Origin: Pseudomonadota bacterium
GTDB lineage: Bacteria > Pseudomonadota > Gammaproteobacteria > Xanthomonadales > Xanthomonadaceae
Direction: 5' to 3'
Length of the DNA stretch: 9,585 bases
Assembly (NCBI GenBank): GCA_023419315.1
Contig: JAEZYE010000005.1
Span: 1 to 9,585, forward strand
This document shows, in pieces, positions 1 through 5,588 of the stretch. Numbering within the stretch: the first letter of the stretch is position 1; every line of letters starts with the position of its first letter. The translations under genes and the position numbers were made by a program. Under the pieces are notes generated by a model. The model had not been told where the DNA came from and ran no database searches. It saw nothing but the letters and a program-made list of their open reading frames with translations.

Positions 1-121
1 GGCCAGGAGCGATGTGTTCGATTACATCGAGCGGTTCCACAATCCGCTCATCCAGCGAAGGCTCGACGCCAAGGATCAGGCCTTTAGACTCTTAACCCAA
101 CAGTCCGTGGAGACGGGGTAG
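1..121 (+). mobile_element. Right-hand end of an IS3-family insertion sequence (boundary not located)
   Basis: Inferred from the transposase C-terminus alone. IS3 elements usually end within tens of bases after the orfB stop, so the terminal inverted repeat should lie just after 121. I could not identify it because the left end is outside the window. The right boundary given is the stop codon, not a demonstrated end. Confidence 0.5.
2..121 (+). CDS. IS3-family transposase, C-terminal fragment (runs off window)
   Basis: The first 39 codons of frame 2 are open from the window edge to a TAG at 119-121. They begin ARSDVFDYIERFHNP and end LLTQQSVETG. The DYIExFHNP block is the typical end of the DDE (rve) integrase domain of IS3-family OrfB transposases, shortly after the catalytic glutamate, and the SVETG tail is also common in that family. 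Only the extreme C-terminus is visible, so it is unknown whether the transposase to the left is intact or a remnant. The usual IS3 consensus at this point continues with a run of Arg and then HSSLG-like residues; here it reads PLIQRRLDAKDQAF, a divergent subgroup. Family assignment is firm; the exact IS name is not recognised. Confidence 0.82.
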   Translation, partial: ARSDVFDYIERFHNPLIQRRLDAKDQAFRLLTQQSVETG

Positions 122-763
122 AACCCCATCCGGCCCTTCGAAGGTACGGATGACCCAGCTTCTCCGTCGCGCCACGAAATCCGGACGCACTCCCAGGCCT
201 GGAACAGCGAGGTAGAAGCCCGGCTCGTCAAAAAGACGGGCTCGCTGGTGCAATGTTTCGCCTCCAACCTCCGGCACGGCCAACAACAGGCGCTTCAGAT
301 GCGCCGGCAAAAGTCCTTCGCAGCCGCCCGCCGGAAAGAATTCGTCTCGCGGAGGCCATTGCAGACTTTGCGACTCATATGAATCGATCGTGTCACACGT
401 CGCCCCCATCGCTTTCTCGATTGCGTAGGGCACCCAGGGAGACGGTGTCGTCTTGGGGGCTTCCGGCAATGCGGGTAATGGGTCGGGTGATTCGATCGAT
501 GGGTCGGCTTCAACTGCTGGGGATGCCGCAGAGGCAGGCGCAACGATGTTCCGCGCGGGTTCTTGACCGGGCGCGGCGCATCCGGTGGTGAACGCAACCT
601 GCGCAAGCAGCAGCGCCTGCGTCACCCGGAGGATGGAACAACAAAAGCGCTCAACTCGTCCCGTCTGCTCGCTTTCCGGGCACCGCGACACGGCGATGCG
701 CGCGAGTGTGTGACGTGCGGTGACGCGCCGAGGTCCCTTTGCGCAGTCGTCGTTGGTGTCCAA
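92..763 (-). CDS. Putative lipoprotein of unknown function; start uncertain, 3' end at IS junction
   Basis: An open minus-strand frame ends at TAA (92-94). A short hydrophobic stretch, ALLLAQVAF, is followed by TTGC, a weak lipobox, then a Pro/Ala/Glu-rich linker and a C-terminal part with five tryptophan/arginine-rich patches (WVPYAIEKAMG, SLQWPPRDEFFP, RRRSWVIRTF). No family is recognised. No ATG lies upstream in frame. The TTG at 763 has a good Shine-Dalgarno, GCGGAGG, 8 nt upstream, but puts the lipid Cys at residue 62, too late for a normal signal peptide. GTG codons at 691 (Cys at 38) and 625 (Cys at 16) fit a lipoprotein better but lack a Shine-Dalgarno. The last roughly ten codons are antisense to the transposase C-terminus, so the natural C-terminus may have been replaced by an insertion. 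It may be a real gene, a truncated one, or partly spurious. Confidence 0.5.
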   Translation of the reverse strand: MDTNDDCAKGPRRVTARHTLARIAVSRCPESEQTGRVERFCCSILRVTQALLLAQVAFTTGCAAPGQEPARNIVAPASAASPAVEADPSIESPDPLPALPEAPKTTPSPWVPYAIEKAMGATCDTIDSYESQSLQWPPRDEFFPAGGCEGLLPAHLKRLLLAVPEVGGETLHQRARLFDEPGFYLAVPGLGVRPDFVARRRSWVIRTFEGPDGVLPRLHGLLG

Positions 764-981
764 GCTTCGCGCCTCCGCTTCCGTGACCGGGGCACTGAAC
801 TTGCATTACGAATATCGCGATGTCCATGCTTCAGAAAGCAGACTTAGTCGACTCACATGGAGGGCTTGCCTGAAGAATCGGCATCTCCATGAAGGATGTT
901 CATCGCCGCGCTCATGCGTGCAAAAGCTGTCGATATCGTCACGTCATCGCACCGGCATGCGATGGCTGATCCTCGATGCGG
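764..981. other. Intergenic stretch with no recognisable gene
   Basis: This lies between the putative lipoprotein and the four-helix membrane protein. Overlapping frames in it are short and read like noise. I saw no RNA gene, no hairpin followed by a T-run and no strong promoter. If the lipoprotein actually starts at 691 or 625, the empty stretch is longer (about 290-360 bases). Confidence 0.5.
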
Positions 982-1608
982 CTACTGCGCCGCCAACCGC
1001 AGCAGCCGCACATAGGTCTGCATCTGCAGACGATGCCGGGCCAGCCACATGCCCATGCAATACAGCATTATCAGCACAGCGCCGAACACACCCATCGTCA
1101 GCGATACGGACTTGACGGCTTGCAGTTGCAGGAAGATCGCGGCGAGCAATGGCAGGATGCCGAGTTTGTCGGCCGCACCAAAGAGCATCGGGTAACGCTC
1201 ACCCATCGCTTCCAGGCGCGATTCGATGTAGCGCAAGCGAATCGCACGGACATCTTCGGGCAGCGTGCGCAACCACGCCAACAGGGCTTCGTATTCAAAG
1301 AAATTGCGATCCAGCTCGATGGCGAAATTCTTCCGCGCGTCAATGAAGTCCGGCTTCACATCGCGGAACTGTCGATAGCAAAAAACCGCCAACGCGCTCA
1401 GCTCGATCACCAGCCCCACCAGCGTCAGCCACGTCGTCACTTCGTTCTTCATGCCGAGGATGGAAGGTCCGGTCATCGCCATGCCTGTCAGCATCGCGCC
1501 GATCACCCAGGCATCACGCCGGAACTTCAGGTAGTCCTTCGGCTCCAGCGCCTCCAGCCGGTGCTCCATCTCTGCATAGAGATCCTCCGTTTGCTGCTGC
1601 TCCGTCAT
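982..1608 (-). CDS. Four-helix inner-membrane protein of unknown function
   Basis: The product is 208 residues from an ATG at 1608, preceded by a strong Shine-Dalgarno (GGGAGGGA) about 7 nt upstream, and ends at TAG (982-984). It has a charged N-terminus rich in Gln and Glu, then four predicted membrane segments at about 33-53, 58-77, 148-165 and 170-189. Between the helix pairs is a soluble, charged region at about 80-145, with many Arg/Glu/Asp and aromatic residues (for example DFIDARKNFAIELDRNFFEY). Two hairpins of helices around a cytoplasmic helical domain is a plausible layout, with both termini inside by the positive-inside rule. I recognise no family. It lies 97 bases downstream of the DUF3228 gene in the same direction and could be the last gene of that unit, although its own strong ribosome site allows independent expression. 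The gene call is confident; function is unknown. Confidence 0.8.
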   Translation of the reverse strand: MTEQQQTEDLYAEMEHRLEALEPKDYLKFRRDAWVIGAMLTGMAMTGPSILGMKNEVTTWLTLVGLVIELSALAVFCYRQFRDVKPDFIDARKNFAIELDRNFFEYEALLAWLRTLPEDVRAIRLRYIESRLEAMGERYPMLFGAADKLGILPLLAAIFLQLQAVKSVSLTMGVFGAVLIMLYCMGMWLARHRLQMQTYVRLLRLAAQ

Positions 1609-1704
1609 CCGCGATTCCCTCCCTGATCGCTCACTCGTCCGTCGGCGCCGGTGTCCCCGCGGCCGCCGCGAGCCGCATCGTAGCGCAGCGCTCGGCCGTT
1701 CGCC

Positions 1705-2259
1705 TCAGCCGCGCCAGTTCGCGTGGGTTCGCCAGAACTCCACGCTGCGCAGGTAGGCGGCGCGGTCCAGCGGCACGCCGGACCCACCCTCCTCCACGCC
1801 CAACGCGTTGCGCATCATGGTGATGGGCGCCATCGGAGTTTCCTCGGGTTCGGCCGTATACATGCAGCCCACCACGCCCCAGTCATCTTCGATGCGCGTC
1901 CCCTCTTTCGCCAGTTGCTCGCGGCTGTAGAGGATGACGACGAGATAGTCCGCCACCGGAGGTGCAACGCCCTCGAACCAGCGTGTCAGCACAGGCAGTT
2001 CGTCCGGCGTGCGCGCTTCATAGTCCGAACGCAGTAGATGGCGGTTGCCCTCGGTGATGGGCATCGCCAGCACGCGTGTCGACGTCCAGTTGCGATGCAC
2101 GTGCAACGTGCAGAAAGGTGCATAGCCCTGCAGCACCTTCAAGGGAGCCACGGTGTTGAGGTGGCGCTCGAACGCGTCGGGCGTGCAGTCCTGGATGGTA
2201 TTGCGGCGCGCCGGCCGGAACAGGCGGCTGCGGGCGAACTCGGTGAGGCGGATGGACAT
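1705..2259 (-). CDS. DUF3228 family protein
   Basis: The product is 184 residues, starting MSIRLTEFARSRLF. It matches the DUF3228 pattern from end to end: RNTIQ near residue 19, LKVLQGYAPFC at 40-50, PITEGNRHLLRSDYEAR at 67-83, ELPVLTRWFEG at 87-97, SREQLAKEGT at 112-121, and the very conserved APITMMRNALGVEEGG followed by SGVPLDR at 144-166. The biochemical role of this family is unknown; it is a soluble cytosolic protein of uniform length, and this copy is full length. An in-frame ATG at 2289 would add ten residues (MRASVDSERP), but family members begin at the MSI methionine and a GATAAT box overlaps the upstream ATG, so 2259 is preferred. No strong Shine-Dalgarno precedes 2259. The stop is TGA at 1705-1707. 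Confidence 0.88.
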   Translation of the reverse strand: MSIRLTEFARSRLFRPARRNTIQDCTPDAFERHLNTVAPLKVLQGYAPFCTLHVHRNWTSTRVLAMPITEGNRHLLRSDYEARTPDELPVLTRWFEGVAPPVADYLVVILYSREQLAKEGTRIEDDWGVVGCMYTAEPEETPMAPITMMRNALGVEEGGSGVPLDRAAYLRSVEFWRTHANWRG

Positions 2260-2287
2260 GGGGCGCTCGGAATCCACTGAAGCGCGC

Positions 2288-2293
2288 ATTATC
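2288..2293 (-). promoter_or_regulatory. Possible -10 box (GATAAT) for the DUF3228 gene
   Basis: On the minus strand GATAAT sits about 29 bases before the ATG at 2259, in the 60-base gap after the DUF488 gene. The best -35 candidate (TGCAAG, 18 bases further up) is poor, so this is a weak promoter call. If real, transcripts would start near 2280 and the longer ATG at 2289 could not be used from that transcript. Confidence 0.35.
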
Positions 2294-2319
2294 GTCCACG
2301 TTGCTATGGCGCTTGCACC

Positions 2320-2886
2320 TCAATTCGCCTCGGCTGCGAACTCGACGTCCGGGTAGATCAGATGCGTGCCCTCGAACTGCGCGGCCGGGTTGCGCGGGTG
2401 CGACTGCGGCGGCTTGGCGTCGAGGATATGCAGCACTTCGATGCCGCGATGCTGCAGCAGGTCCGAGATCAAGCGCCGGTGGCAGCGCCACCACACGGCT
2501 TCGGCGCACATCAACGCCGTACGGCGAGAGGCCGCCAGGTCCAGCGCCTGCGCGAGCCCGGCCGCGAATTCGGCGGTCGCCATGTAATCCGCGTAGCCCC
2601 GGAAGGCCGCATTGCGCCAGGCCGTGTTGGGGGAATCCGGCTGAGCCTTGCGTCGCCCGCCCAGCGCGGGAATCCAGCGATAGTCAACGCCGGTCTCTGG
2701 CAACGCCGAGGCCATCGCATCGGAAACAAACCACGGATACCGGCGCGAACCGGGAAACCTTCGCACATCGGCGATGGCTTCAATGCCGTGCGTGCCAAGC
2801 AAGGCCGTGAACTCCTCCCACGTGTGCGTCGAATGTCCAATCGTCCACACGGTCGCCCCTTCGCCGTGTGTGGCGCGTGCCGTCAT
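2320..2886 (-). CDS. DUF488 family protein
   Basis: The product is 188 residues. The diagnostic DUF488 motifs appear in order: WTIGHST at 14-20, ADVRRFPGSRR at 39-49, ALGGRRKA at 74-81, AFRGYADYM at 94-102, ALMCAEAVWWRCHR at 124-137, and GIEVLHI at 148-154. The Cys-Ala-Glu and Cys-His-Arg cluster is the invariant core of the family, which is often annotated only as a domain of unknown function; no enzymatic activity is assigned here. The reading frame stays open upstream to 3039, but the ATG at 2886 is preceded by AGAAGGA with a 7-nt spacer and the conserved domain starts 12 residues later, so 2886 is the start. The C-terminal tail (about 155-188) carries FEGTHLIYPD, typical of the longer DUF488 subgroup. 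It is the first gene of a possible three-gene minus-strand run. Confidence 0.9.
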   Translation of the reverse strand: MTARATHGEGATVWTIGHSTHTWEEFTALLGTHGIEAIADVRRFPGSRRYPWFVSDAMASALPETGVDYRWIPALGGRRKAQPDSPNTAWRNAAFRGYADYMATAEFAAGLAQALDLAASRRTALMCAEAVWWRCHRRLISDLLQHRGIEVLHILDAKPPQSHPRNPAAQFEGTHLIYPDVEFAAEAN

Positions 2887-2893
2887 GATTCGT
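2887..2893 (-). promoter_or_regulatory. Region just upstream of the DUF488 ATG, next to its Shine-Dalgarno
   Basis: Reading the minus strand, AGAAGGA is followed by CGAATC and then ATG at 2886, a near-ideal ribosome site occupying about 2893-2899. It decides the start against an upstream in-frame codon at 3039 that would add 51 residues of non-conserved sequence. Confidence 0.55.
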
Positions 2894-2992
2894 CCTTCTG
2901 CATGCTGCCGCTTCGCTGGTCCGGGATGGCCCCAGTCTCCCGCACGAATGTGAGCAGCCTGTGACGCGACGCGTTTGAACCACCCATGATGA

Positions 2993-3016
2993 CGAGGCCC
3001 CATGAAAAGGGCCTCG
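2993..3016 (-). terminator. Perfect 8-bp hairpin after the Gln/Asn-rich gene
   Basis: CGAGGCCC (2993-3000) and GGGCCTCG (3009-3016) are exact inverted repeats around an 8-nt loop that reads TTTTCATG on the minus strand. It lies 27 bases downstream of the stop of the 77-residue Gln/Asn-rich gene. There is no good U-tract on either side, so it may be a Rho-independent terminator of the weak type, an RNA-stabilising hairpin, or both. It would also separate that gene from DUF488. Confidence 0.5.
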
Positions 3017-3042
3017 GTTGTTCCGAACGCGTGCGCCAACCA

Positions 3043-3276
3043 TCAACGGCGCTGCTGTTCCTGATTGCCCTGCTGTTGATTTCCCTGTTGCTGATTGCCC
3101 TGCTGTTGATTGCCCTGTTGATTGCCCTGTTGATTGCCCTGTTGCTGATTGCCCTGTTGCTGATTGCCTTCCTCGTCGCGTTGCTGGGCATTGCGCTGCT
3201 GATCCGGGCGTTCCTGATTGCGATCCTGATCCTGGTCGCGTCCCTGCTGATTGTTTTCCTGATTCGTATTGGTCAT
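3043..3276 (-). CDS. Small Gln/Asn-rich low-complexity protein
   Basis: The product is 77 residues from an ATG at 3276 to TGA at 3043-3045. It contains almost only Gln, Asn, Gly, Arg, Asp and Glu, with no hydrophobic core, so it should be soluble and intrinsically disordered. Residues 1-36 (MTNTNQENNQQGRDQDQDRN and on) are charged and Asp/Arg/Gln rich; residues 37-74 are eight tandem units of GNQQQ or GNQQ, the last being GNQEQ. It ends QQRR. The start is chosen because the upstream extension to 3510 is Cys/Arg/Ser rich and looks non-coding. The Shine-Dalgarno is poor. No family is recognised; a hydrophilic stress protein or an aggregation-prone Q/N protein are guesses. The opposite strand has an open frame of pure hydrophobic residues, but with no ribosome site. 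Whether this gene is expressed is unproven. Confidence 0.55.
   Translation of the reverse strand: MTNTNQENNQQGRDQDQDRNQERPDQQRNAQQRDEEGNQQQGNQQQGNQQGNQQGNQQQGNQQQGNQQQGNQEQQRR
3055..3168 (-). repeat. Tandem repeat of 15-bp and 12-bp units (GNQQQ/GNQQ)
   Basis: Eight units in the order 15,15,12,12,15,15,15,15 bases when read on the minus strand. On the plus strand the unit reads CTGATTGCCCTGTTG with CTG/TTG variation. Units differ by synonymous third-base changes (CAG/CAA) and one GGA for GGC, so the array is old enough to have diverged yet keeps frame. The 12-base units arise by loss of one Gln codon. Length changes in multiples of three keep the protein readable, as expected for a coding variable-number repeat. 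Confidence 0.85.
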
Positions 3277-3601
3277 TGAAGTGCGCTCGTGTGAGCACGA
3301 CGACGTGTCGTGGTGAGAACAGGATGCGCAGCAGACAGGTGAAGAGAACTGCGCGATACCGAAGTCTTTCGATCCTTCGACGCGCCTTCGCTTTCGGCGT
3401 ACCCGTTGATGCGCACTCTCGTGGAGAGAGACGCAACTCAATGCGCGCTGGCGGCCGCAACCGCAGGCATCGGCCGCACGGCGCACTGGAATTGCGCCGC
3501 CTTGCATCACTCTGCTCGCGGTGTATCAATCCACCGCGCCTTGCTTGCCGCACCCTGCGGTTGCGCTGGCGCGGCCGCGTCGATCTCGCTGGCCGCGCAA
3601 G
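3277..3601. other. 325-base stretch without a convincing gene
   Basis: Between the Gln/Asn-rich gene and the DUF4344 gene, both on the minus strand. Open frames here give Arg/Cys/Ser-rich translations without motifs, and they are extensions or shadows of neighbours. I see small hairpins: CACGAC/GTCGTG (3296-3312) and CTCTC/GAGAG around GTG (3416-3428). I found no strong promoter, RNA gene or T-run terminator. It probably holds the 5' region of the Gln/Asn-rich gene and the 3' region of the metallopeptidase gene. Confidence 0.5.
3296..3312 (-). promoter_or_regulatory. Inverted repeat upstream of the Gln/Asn-rich gene
   Basis: CACGAC and GTCGTG are exact 6-bp arms around a 5-nt centre, 20 bases before the ATG at 3276. 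Next to it, GCTC (3285-3288) and GAGC (3293-3296) form a second small stem. These could be an operator or leader RNA structure; neither is recognised as a known binding site. Confidence 0.3.
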
Positions 3602-4543
3602 TCATGCCTCCGGTCGCTGGAGGTATCGCGCGGCTTCTTCTTCGTAGTCTTTGTGGCCAGGCGCGAGGTGCGGGAGCAGCAGGCGCAGCCAGGCGCGGGT
3701 GACCTGTCGGGTTTCGCGTGCGCAGCCGCGGGCGCGGGTGGCGGTCAGATCGCCGGCGTCCACCATGTCGGCGAACGCGGCCGGGTCCGTACCGTAGATC
3801 AGGCATTGCAGGTTGAAATAGCGTTGTTCGCCCAATGCGTGTTCGTCGGCGTACGCATCCAGGTTGTACGCGCCCGTGCTGCGCGAAAGCATCCAGTTTG
3901 CAGCCAGCCGCAGGTTCCCGATGACCTGCTCCGGGGTTTCATCGAGAGCGGCGAAGCGCAGCATCAGGATGGCGGCCAGTTGATCGACGGCGTCTTCCTG
4001 GCGGCCCGTGACCGGCAAATCCAGCAGATGCACCAGCGCGTGGCCGGTTTCGTGCAGCAGGATGAAGCGCACGTTCGCCCGCACGTAGTGCAATGCATGG
4101 CCCTCTTCCAGCCCGAGCGCACGCTGGCGCTCCATGCCTTGTCCGTAGAGGATGCGCAGGGTCTCGTAGCACAGCACCACTTCAGCCCGCTCCGGGCGAT
4201 AGAACGCGCCGAACTCCCCGCACTCGACGGCGACATAGCGCAGGCGGCGCGGCAACCGGAACAGGCCGTCGATGGCGTGTATTTCCGGCAGTTCGCGCAA
4301 CAGATCGGCGTCGCGCACGCGCTGGTAGATGGGTTGCAGCTCGCGCGCGACCGGCGTTTCGTAGACGTATTCGAACGCGGGCCACACCGATGCCGCAGCG
4401 CCTGCCGAACCCGTTACGGAAAGTGCCGCAACTTGCTCGACCGGCCTTCCTTCGCGCGGCGTCGAACACGCGCATCCGATCAGGCCGGCTGTCGCGCAGG
4501 CCAGCCACATCCACATCGCAGTCGAACCAATTCGGGAAACCAT
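3602..4543 (-). CDS. DUF4344-type putative zinc metallopeptidase, lipoprotein
   Basis: The product is 313 residues from ATG 4543. Residues 1-23 form a signal peptide ending in the lipobox LIGC (Cys24), so it should be lipid-anchored in the cell envelope. After a spacer at about 25-55 the DUF4344 domain follows: RLRYVAVECGEFGAFYRPE at 100-118, VVLCYE at 122-127, ILLHETGHALVHLLDLPVTG at 161-180, then QEDAVDQLA at 182-190 and DEHALGEQRYFNLQCLIYG at 233-251. HETGH (164-168) is the zinc-binding HExxH motif with Glu165 as the likely catalytic base; Glu183 in the EDAVDQ segment is a plausible third ligand. The catalytic set looks complete. Substrate is unknown in this family. The frame is open further to a GTG at 4603, but the signal peptide and lipobox fix the ATG at 4543. 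It is divergent from the VOC gene at 4814. Confidence 0.9.
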   Translation of the reverse strand: MVSRIGSTAMWMWLACATAGLIGCACSTPREGRPVEQVAALSVTGSAGAAASVWPAFEYVYETPVARELQPIYQRVRDADLLRELPEIHAIDGLFRLPRRLRYVAVECGEFGAFYRPERAEVVLCYETLRILYGQGMERQRALGLEEGHALHYVRANVRFILLHETGHALVHLLDLPVTGRQEDAVDQLAAILMLRFAALDETPEQVIGNLRLAANWMLSRSTGAYNLDAYADEHALGEQRYFNLQCLIYGTDPAAFADMVDAGDLTATRARGCARETRQVTRAWLRLLLPHLAPGHKDYEEEAARYLQRPEA

Positions 4544-4813
4544 GAGCCGCCGAAGTCGCACGTCAGCTGCAGAGAGTAGGGGGAAGACGGGGCGCTGATC
4601 CACGGGCGCAAGGCGGCCGCCTCACCGCGATGGCGTTGCGCAGCCTTTTTTTTGCAATGCGCCCGGTGCTTTCCGGTCCCGCCCTGCGCCGTGGGCGCTC
4701 CGTTGCTCCGGCAGCGCTGACGTCAGCTGCGCGGGCCCACCCGGCCACACCCGCTGAACGACCGGATGGATATGCTCGCGCCGCGGAAGACGCCGCATGA
4801 CAACGGTGACGCT
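4544..4813. promoter_or_regulatory. Divergent intergenic region with a repeated ACGTCAGCTGC motif
   Basis: Between the metallopeptidase gene (leftward) and the VOC gene (rightward), so it should contain both promoters. ACGTCAGCTGC occurs twice in the same orientation, at 4560-4570 and 4720-4730, 160 bases apart. The second copy is part of the perfect 12-bp palindrome GCTGACGTCAGC (4716-4727). A second palindrome, GGCGGCCGCC, lies at 4612-4621, and a run of eight T at 4646-4653. No clear -35/-10 pair was seen. Confidence 0.35.
4716..4727. promoter_or_regulatory. Perfect 12-bp palindrome GCTGACGTCAGC
   Basis: Exact dyad centred on TGACGTCA, 87 bases before the VOC start. It is the shape of a dimeric regulator's operator, but no specific regulator is recognised, and 12-bp GC-rich palindromes also arise by chance. 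Confidence 0.3.
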
Positions 4814-5293
4814 ATGACCAGCAAGAACACGATCTGCCTCTGGTACGACGGCACGGCCCTGGAAGCGGCCGAGTTCTACGCAAGGACGTTCCCGGACAGC
4901 GCGGTGGGCGCGGTCCAGCGCGCGCCCGGCGACTACCCTTCCGGCAAGCAAGGCGATGTGCTGACCGTCGACTTCACCCTGATGGGCATCCCCTGCCTGG
5001 GCCTCAACGGCGGCCCGACGTTCAAGCACAGCGAAGCGTTTTCGTTCCAGGTGGCGACGGAAGACCAGGCCGAAACCGATCGCCTCTGGAACGCCATCGT
5101 CGACAACGGCGGCCAGGAAAGCGCATGCGGCTGGTGCAAGGACGCGTGGGGCCTGTCGTGGCAGATCACCCCGCGCGTGCTGACCGAAGCGATGGCCGAT
5201 CCGGACCGCGCCGCCGCCAAACGCGTCTTCGAAGCGATGATGACGATGCGGAAGATTGATGTGGCGGCAATCGAGAAGGCGTGGAAGGGTTGA
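4814..5293 (+). CDS. VOC family protein, PhnB-like (3-demethylubiquinone-9 methyltransferase-like fold)
   Basis: The product is 159 residues. It begins MTSKNTICLWYDGTALEAAEFYARTF at the first beta strand and helix of a glyoxalase/VOC module, with YPSGKQGDVLTVDFTLMG at 41-58, CLGLNGGP at 61-68, FSFQVATED at 76-84, and GWCKDAWGLSWQITP at 106-120, the hallmark end of PhnB-like proteins. These form dimers with a beta-alpha-beta-beta-beta fold; despite the methyltransferase label in databases, their activity is generally unproven. The C-terminal helix with MMTMRKIDVAAIEKA is also typical. An upstream in-frame ATG at 4766 would add 16 residues unlike the family; GGTGA precedes 4814 with a 4-nt spacer, so 4814 is preferred. 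Length matches the family. A monocistronic gene by context. Confidence 0.92.
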   Translation: MTSKNTICLWYDGTALEAAEFYARTFPDSAVGAVQRAPGDYPSGKQGDVLTVDFTLMGIPCLGLNGGPTFKHSEAFSFQVATEDQAETDRLWNAIVDNGGQESACGWCKDAWGLSWQITPRVLTEAMADPDRAAAKRVFEAMMTMRKIDVAAIEKAWKG

Positions 5294-5424
5294 TGCAGTC
5301 GCCTGCTGTCGCGGCCGACGAGTGACCTTTTACATGTTGAGCGAGTGGGCGCGGCTCATTTGAAAGCCGGCCCTGCTCGTGCTTCGGAAAATGCAGTACG
5401 GAAGCTACGCAACTTCCGCAGCCC

Positions 5425-5455
5425 GTGAGGTGCATTAAGCGAAGCGCATAGCACC
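5425..5455. repeat. REP-type palindrome (GTAG-like head plus TAAGCGAAGCGC core)
   Basis: GTGAG is followed by GGTGC, the core ATTAAGCGAAGCGCATA, and GCACC. The outer arms GGTGC (5429-5433) and GCACC (5451-5455) pair exactly, and the core GCG-AA-GCG is partly self-complementary. This is the shape and core of REP sequences seen dispersed in many proteobacterial genomes, which are linked to REP-associated tyrosine transposases (RAYT). The head GTGAG is a variant of the usual GTAG. A single copy is visible in this window, so mobility cannot be judged here; an adjacent CGGAAG/CTTCCG hairpin could be part of a composite unit. Confidence 0.65.
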
Positions 5456-5575
5456 GCGCCATGTCACGGAAGCGGTGCAAGTTTGTTGCGCTGCCGATTG
5501 AGTAGAGGATCTTCCTACCCGGCGGCTGCCAAAACACCTACCCACGGGTTAACCTGGTTCGCGGTCAATCGCCGC

Positions 5576-5581
5576 TGGGGA
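5576..5581 (+). promoter_or_regulatory. Shine-Dalgarno of the DUF3883 gene
   Basis: TGGGGA lies 7 nt before the ATG at 5589 and supports that start for the DUF3883 protein. Confidence 0.5.
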
Positions 5582-5588
5582 TCTGCGT

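Larger units (their letters stand above)
5294..5588. other. Intergenic region with REP palindrome and small hairpins
   Basis: About 295 bases with no convincing gene. It includes GTCG/CGAC (5308-5319) followed by CTTTT, a weak terminator candidate for the VOC gene, and CGGAAG/CTTCCG (5399-5404 and 5413-5418) around an 8-nt loop next to the REP element at 5425-5455. The last third is less GC-rich and carries the ribosome site of the DUF3883 gene. Confidence 0.5.

Noticed and set aside
1605..1787. Small minus-strand ORF between DUF3228 and the membrane protein
   Set aside because: It overlaps the end of DUF3228 in another frame and its Gly/Arg-rich translation has no features.
2887..3039. Longer N-terminus of the DUF488 protein starting at 3039
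   Set aside because: The extra 51 residues are not family-like and pass through the 2993-3016 hairpin; the ATG at 2886 has a strong Shine-Dalgarno.
3055..3168. CRISPR array
   Set aside because: Units of 12-15 bases are contiguous with no unique spacers and stay in frame, so it is a coding tandem repeat.
3521..4579. Plus-strand ORF of 352 codons antisense to the DUF4344 gene
   Set aside because: The minus-strand frame has a signal peptide, lipobox and the full DUF4344 motif set; the plus-strand translation has no recognisable domain.
4632..4660. Rho-independent terminator with eight T (4646-4653)
   Set aside because: The T-run sits in the loop of a weak GCGTTGC/GCAATGC inverted repeat and no plus-strand gene ends upstream of it; both neighbouring genes point away.
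4766..4813. Earlier start of the VOC protein at 4766
   Set aside because: PhnB-like proteins begin just before the first beta strand; the added 16 residues are not conserved-looking.
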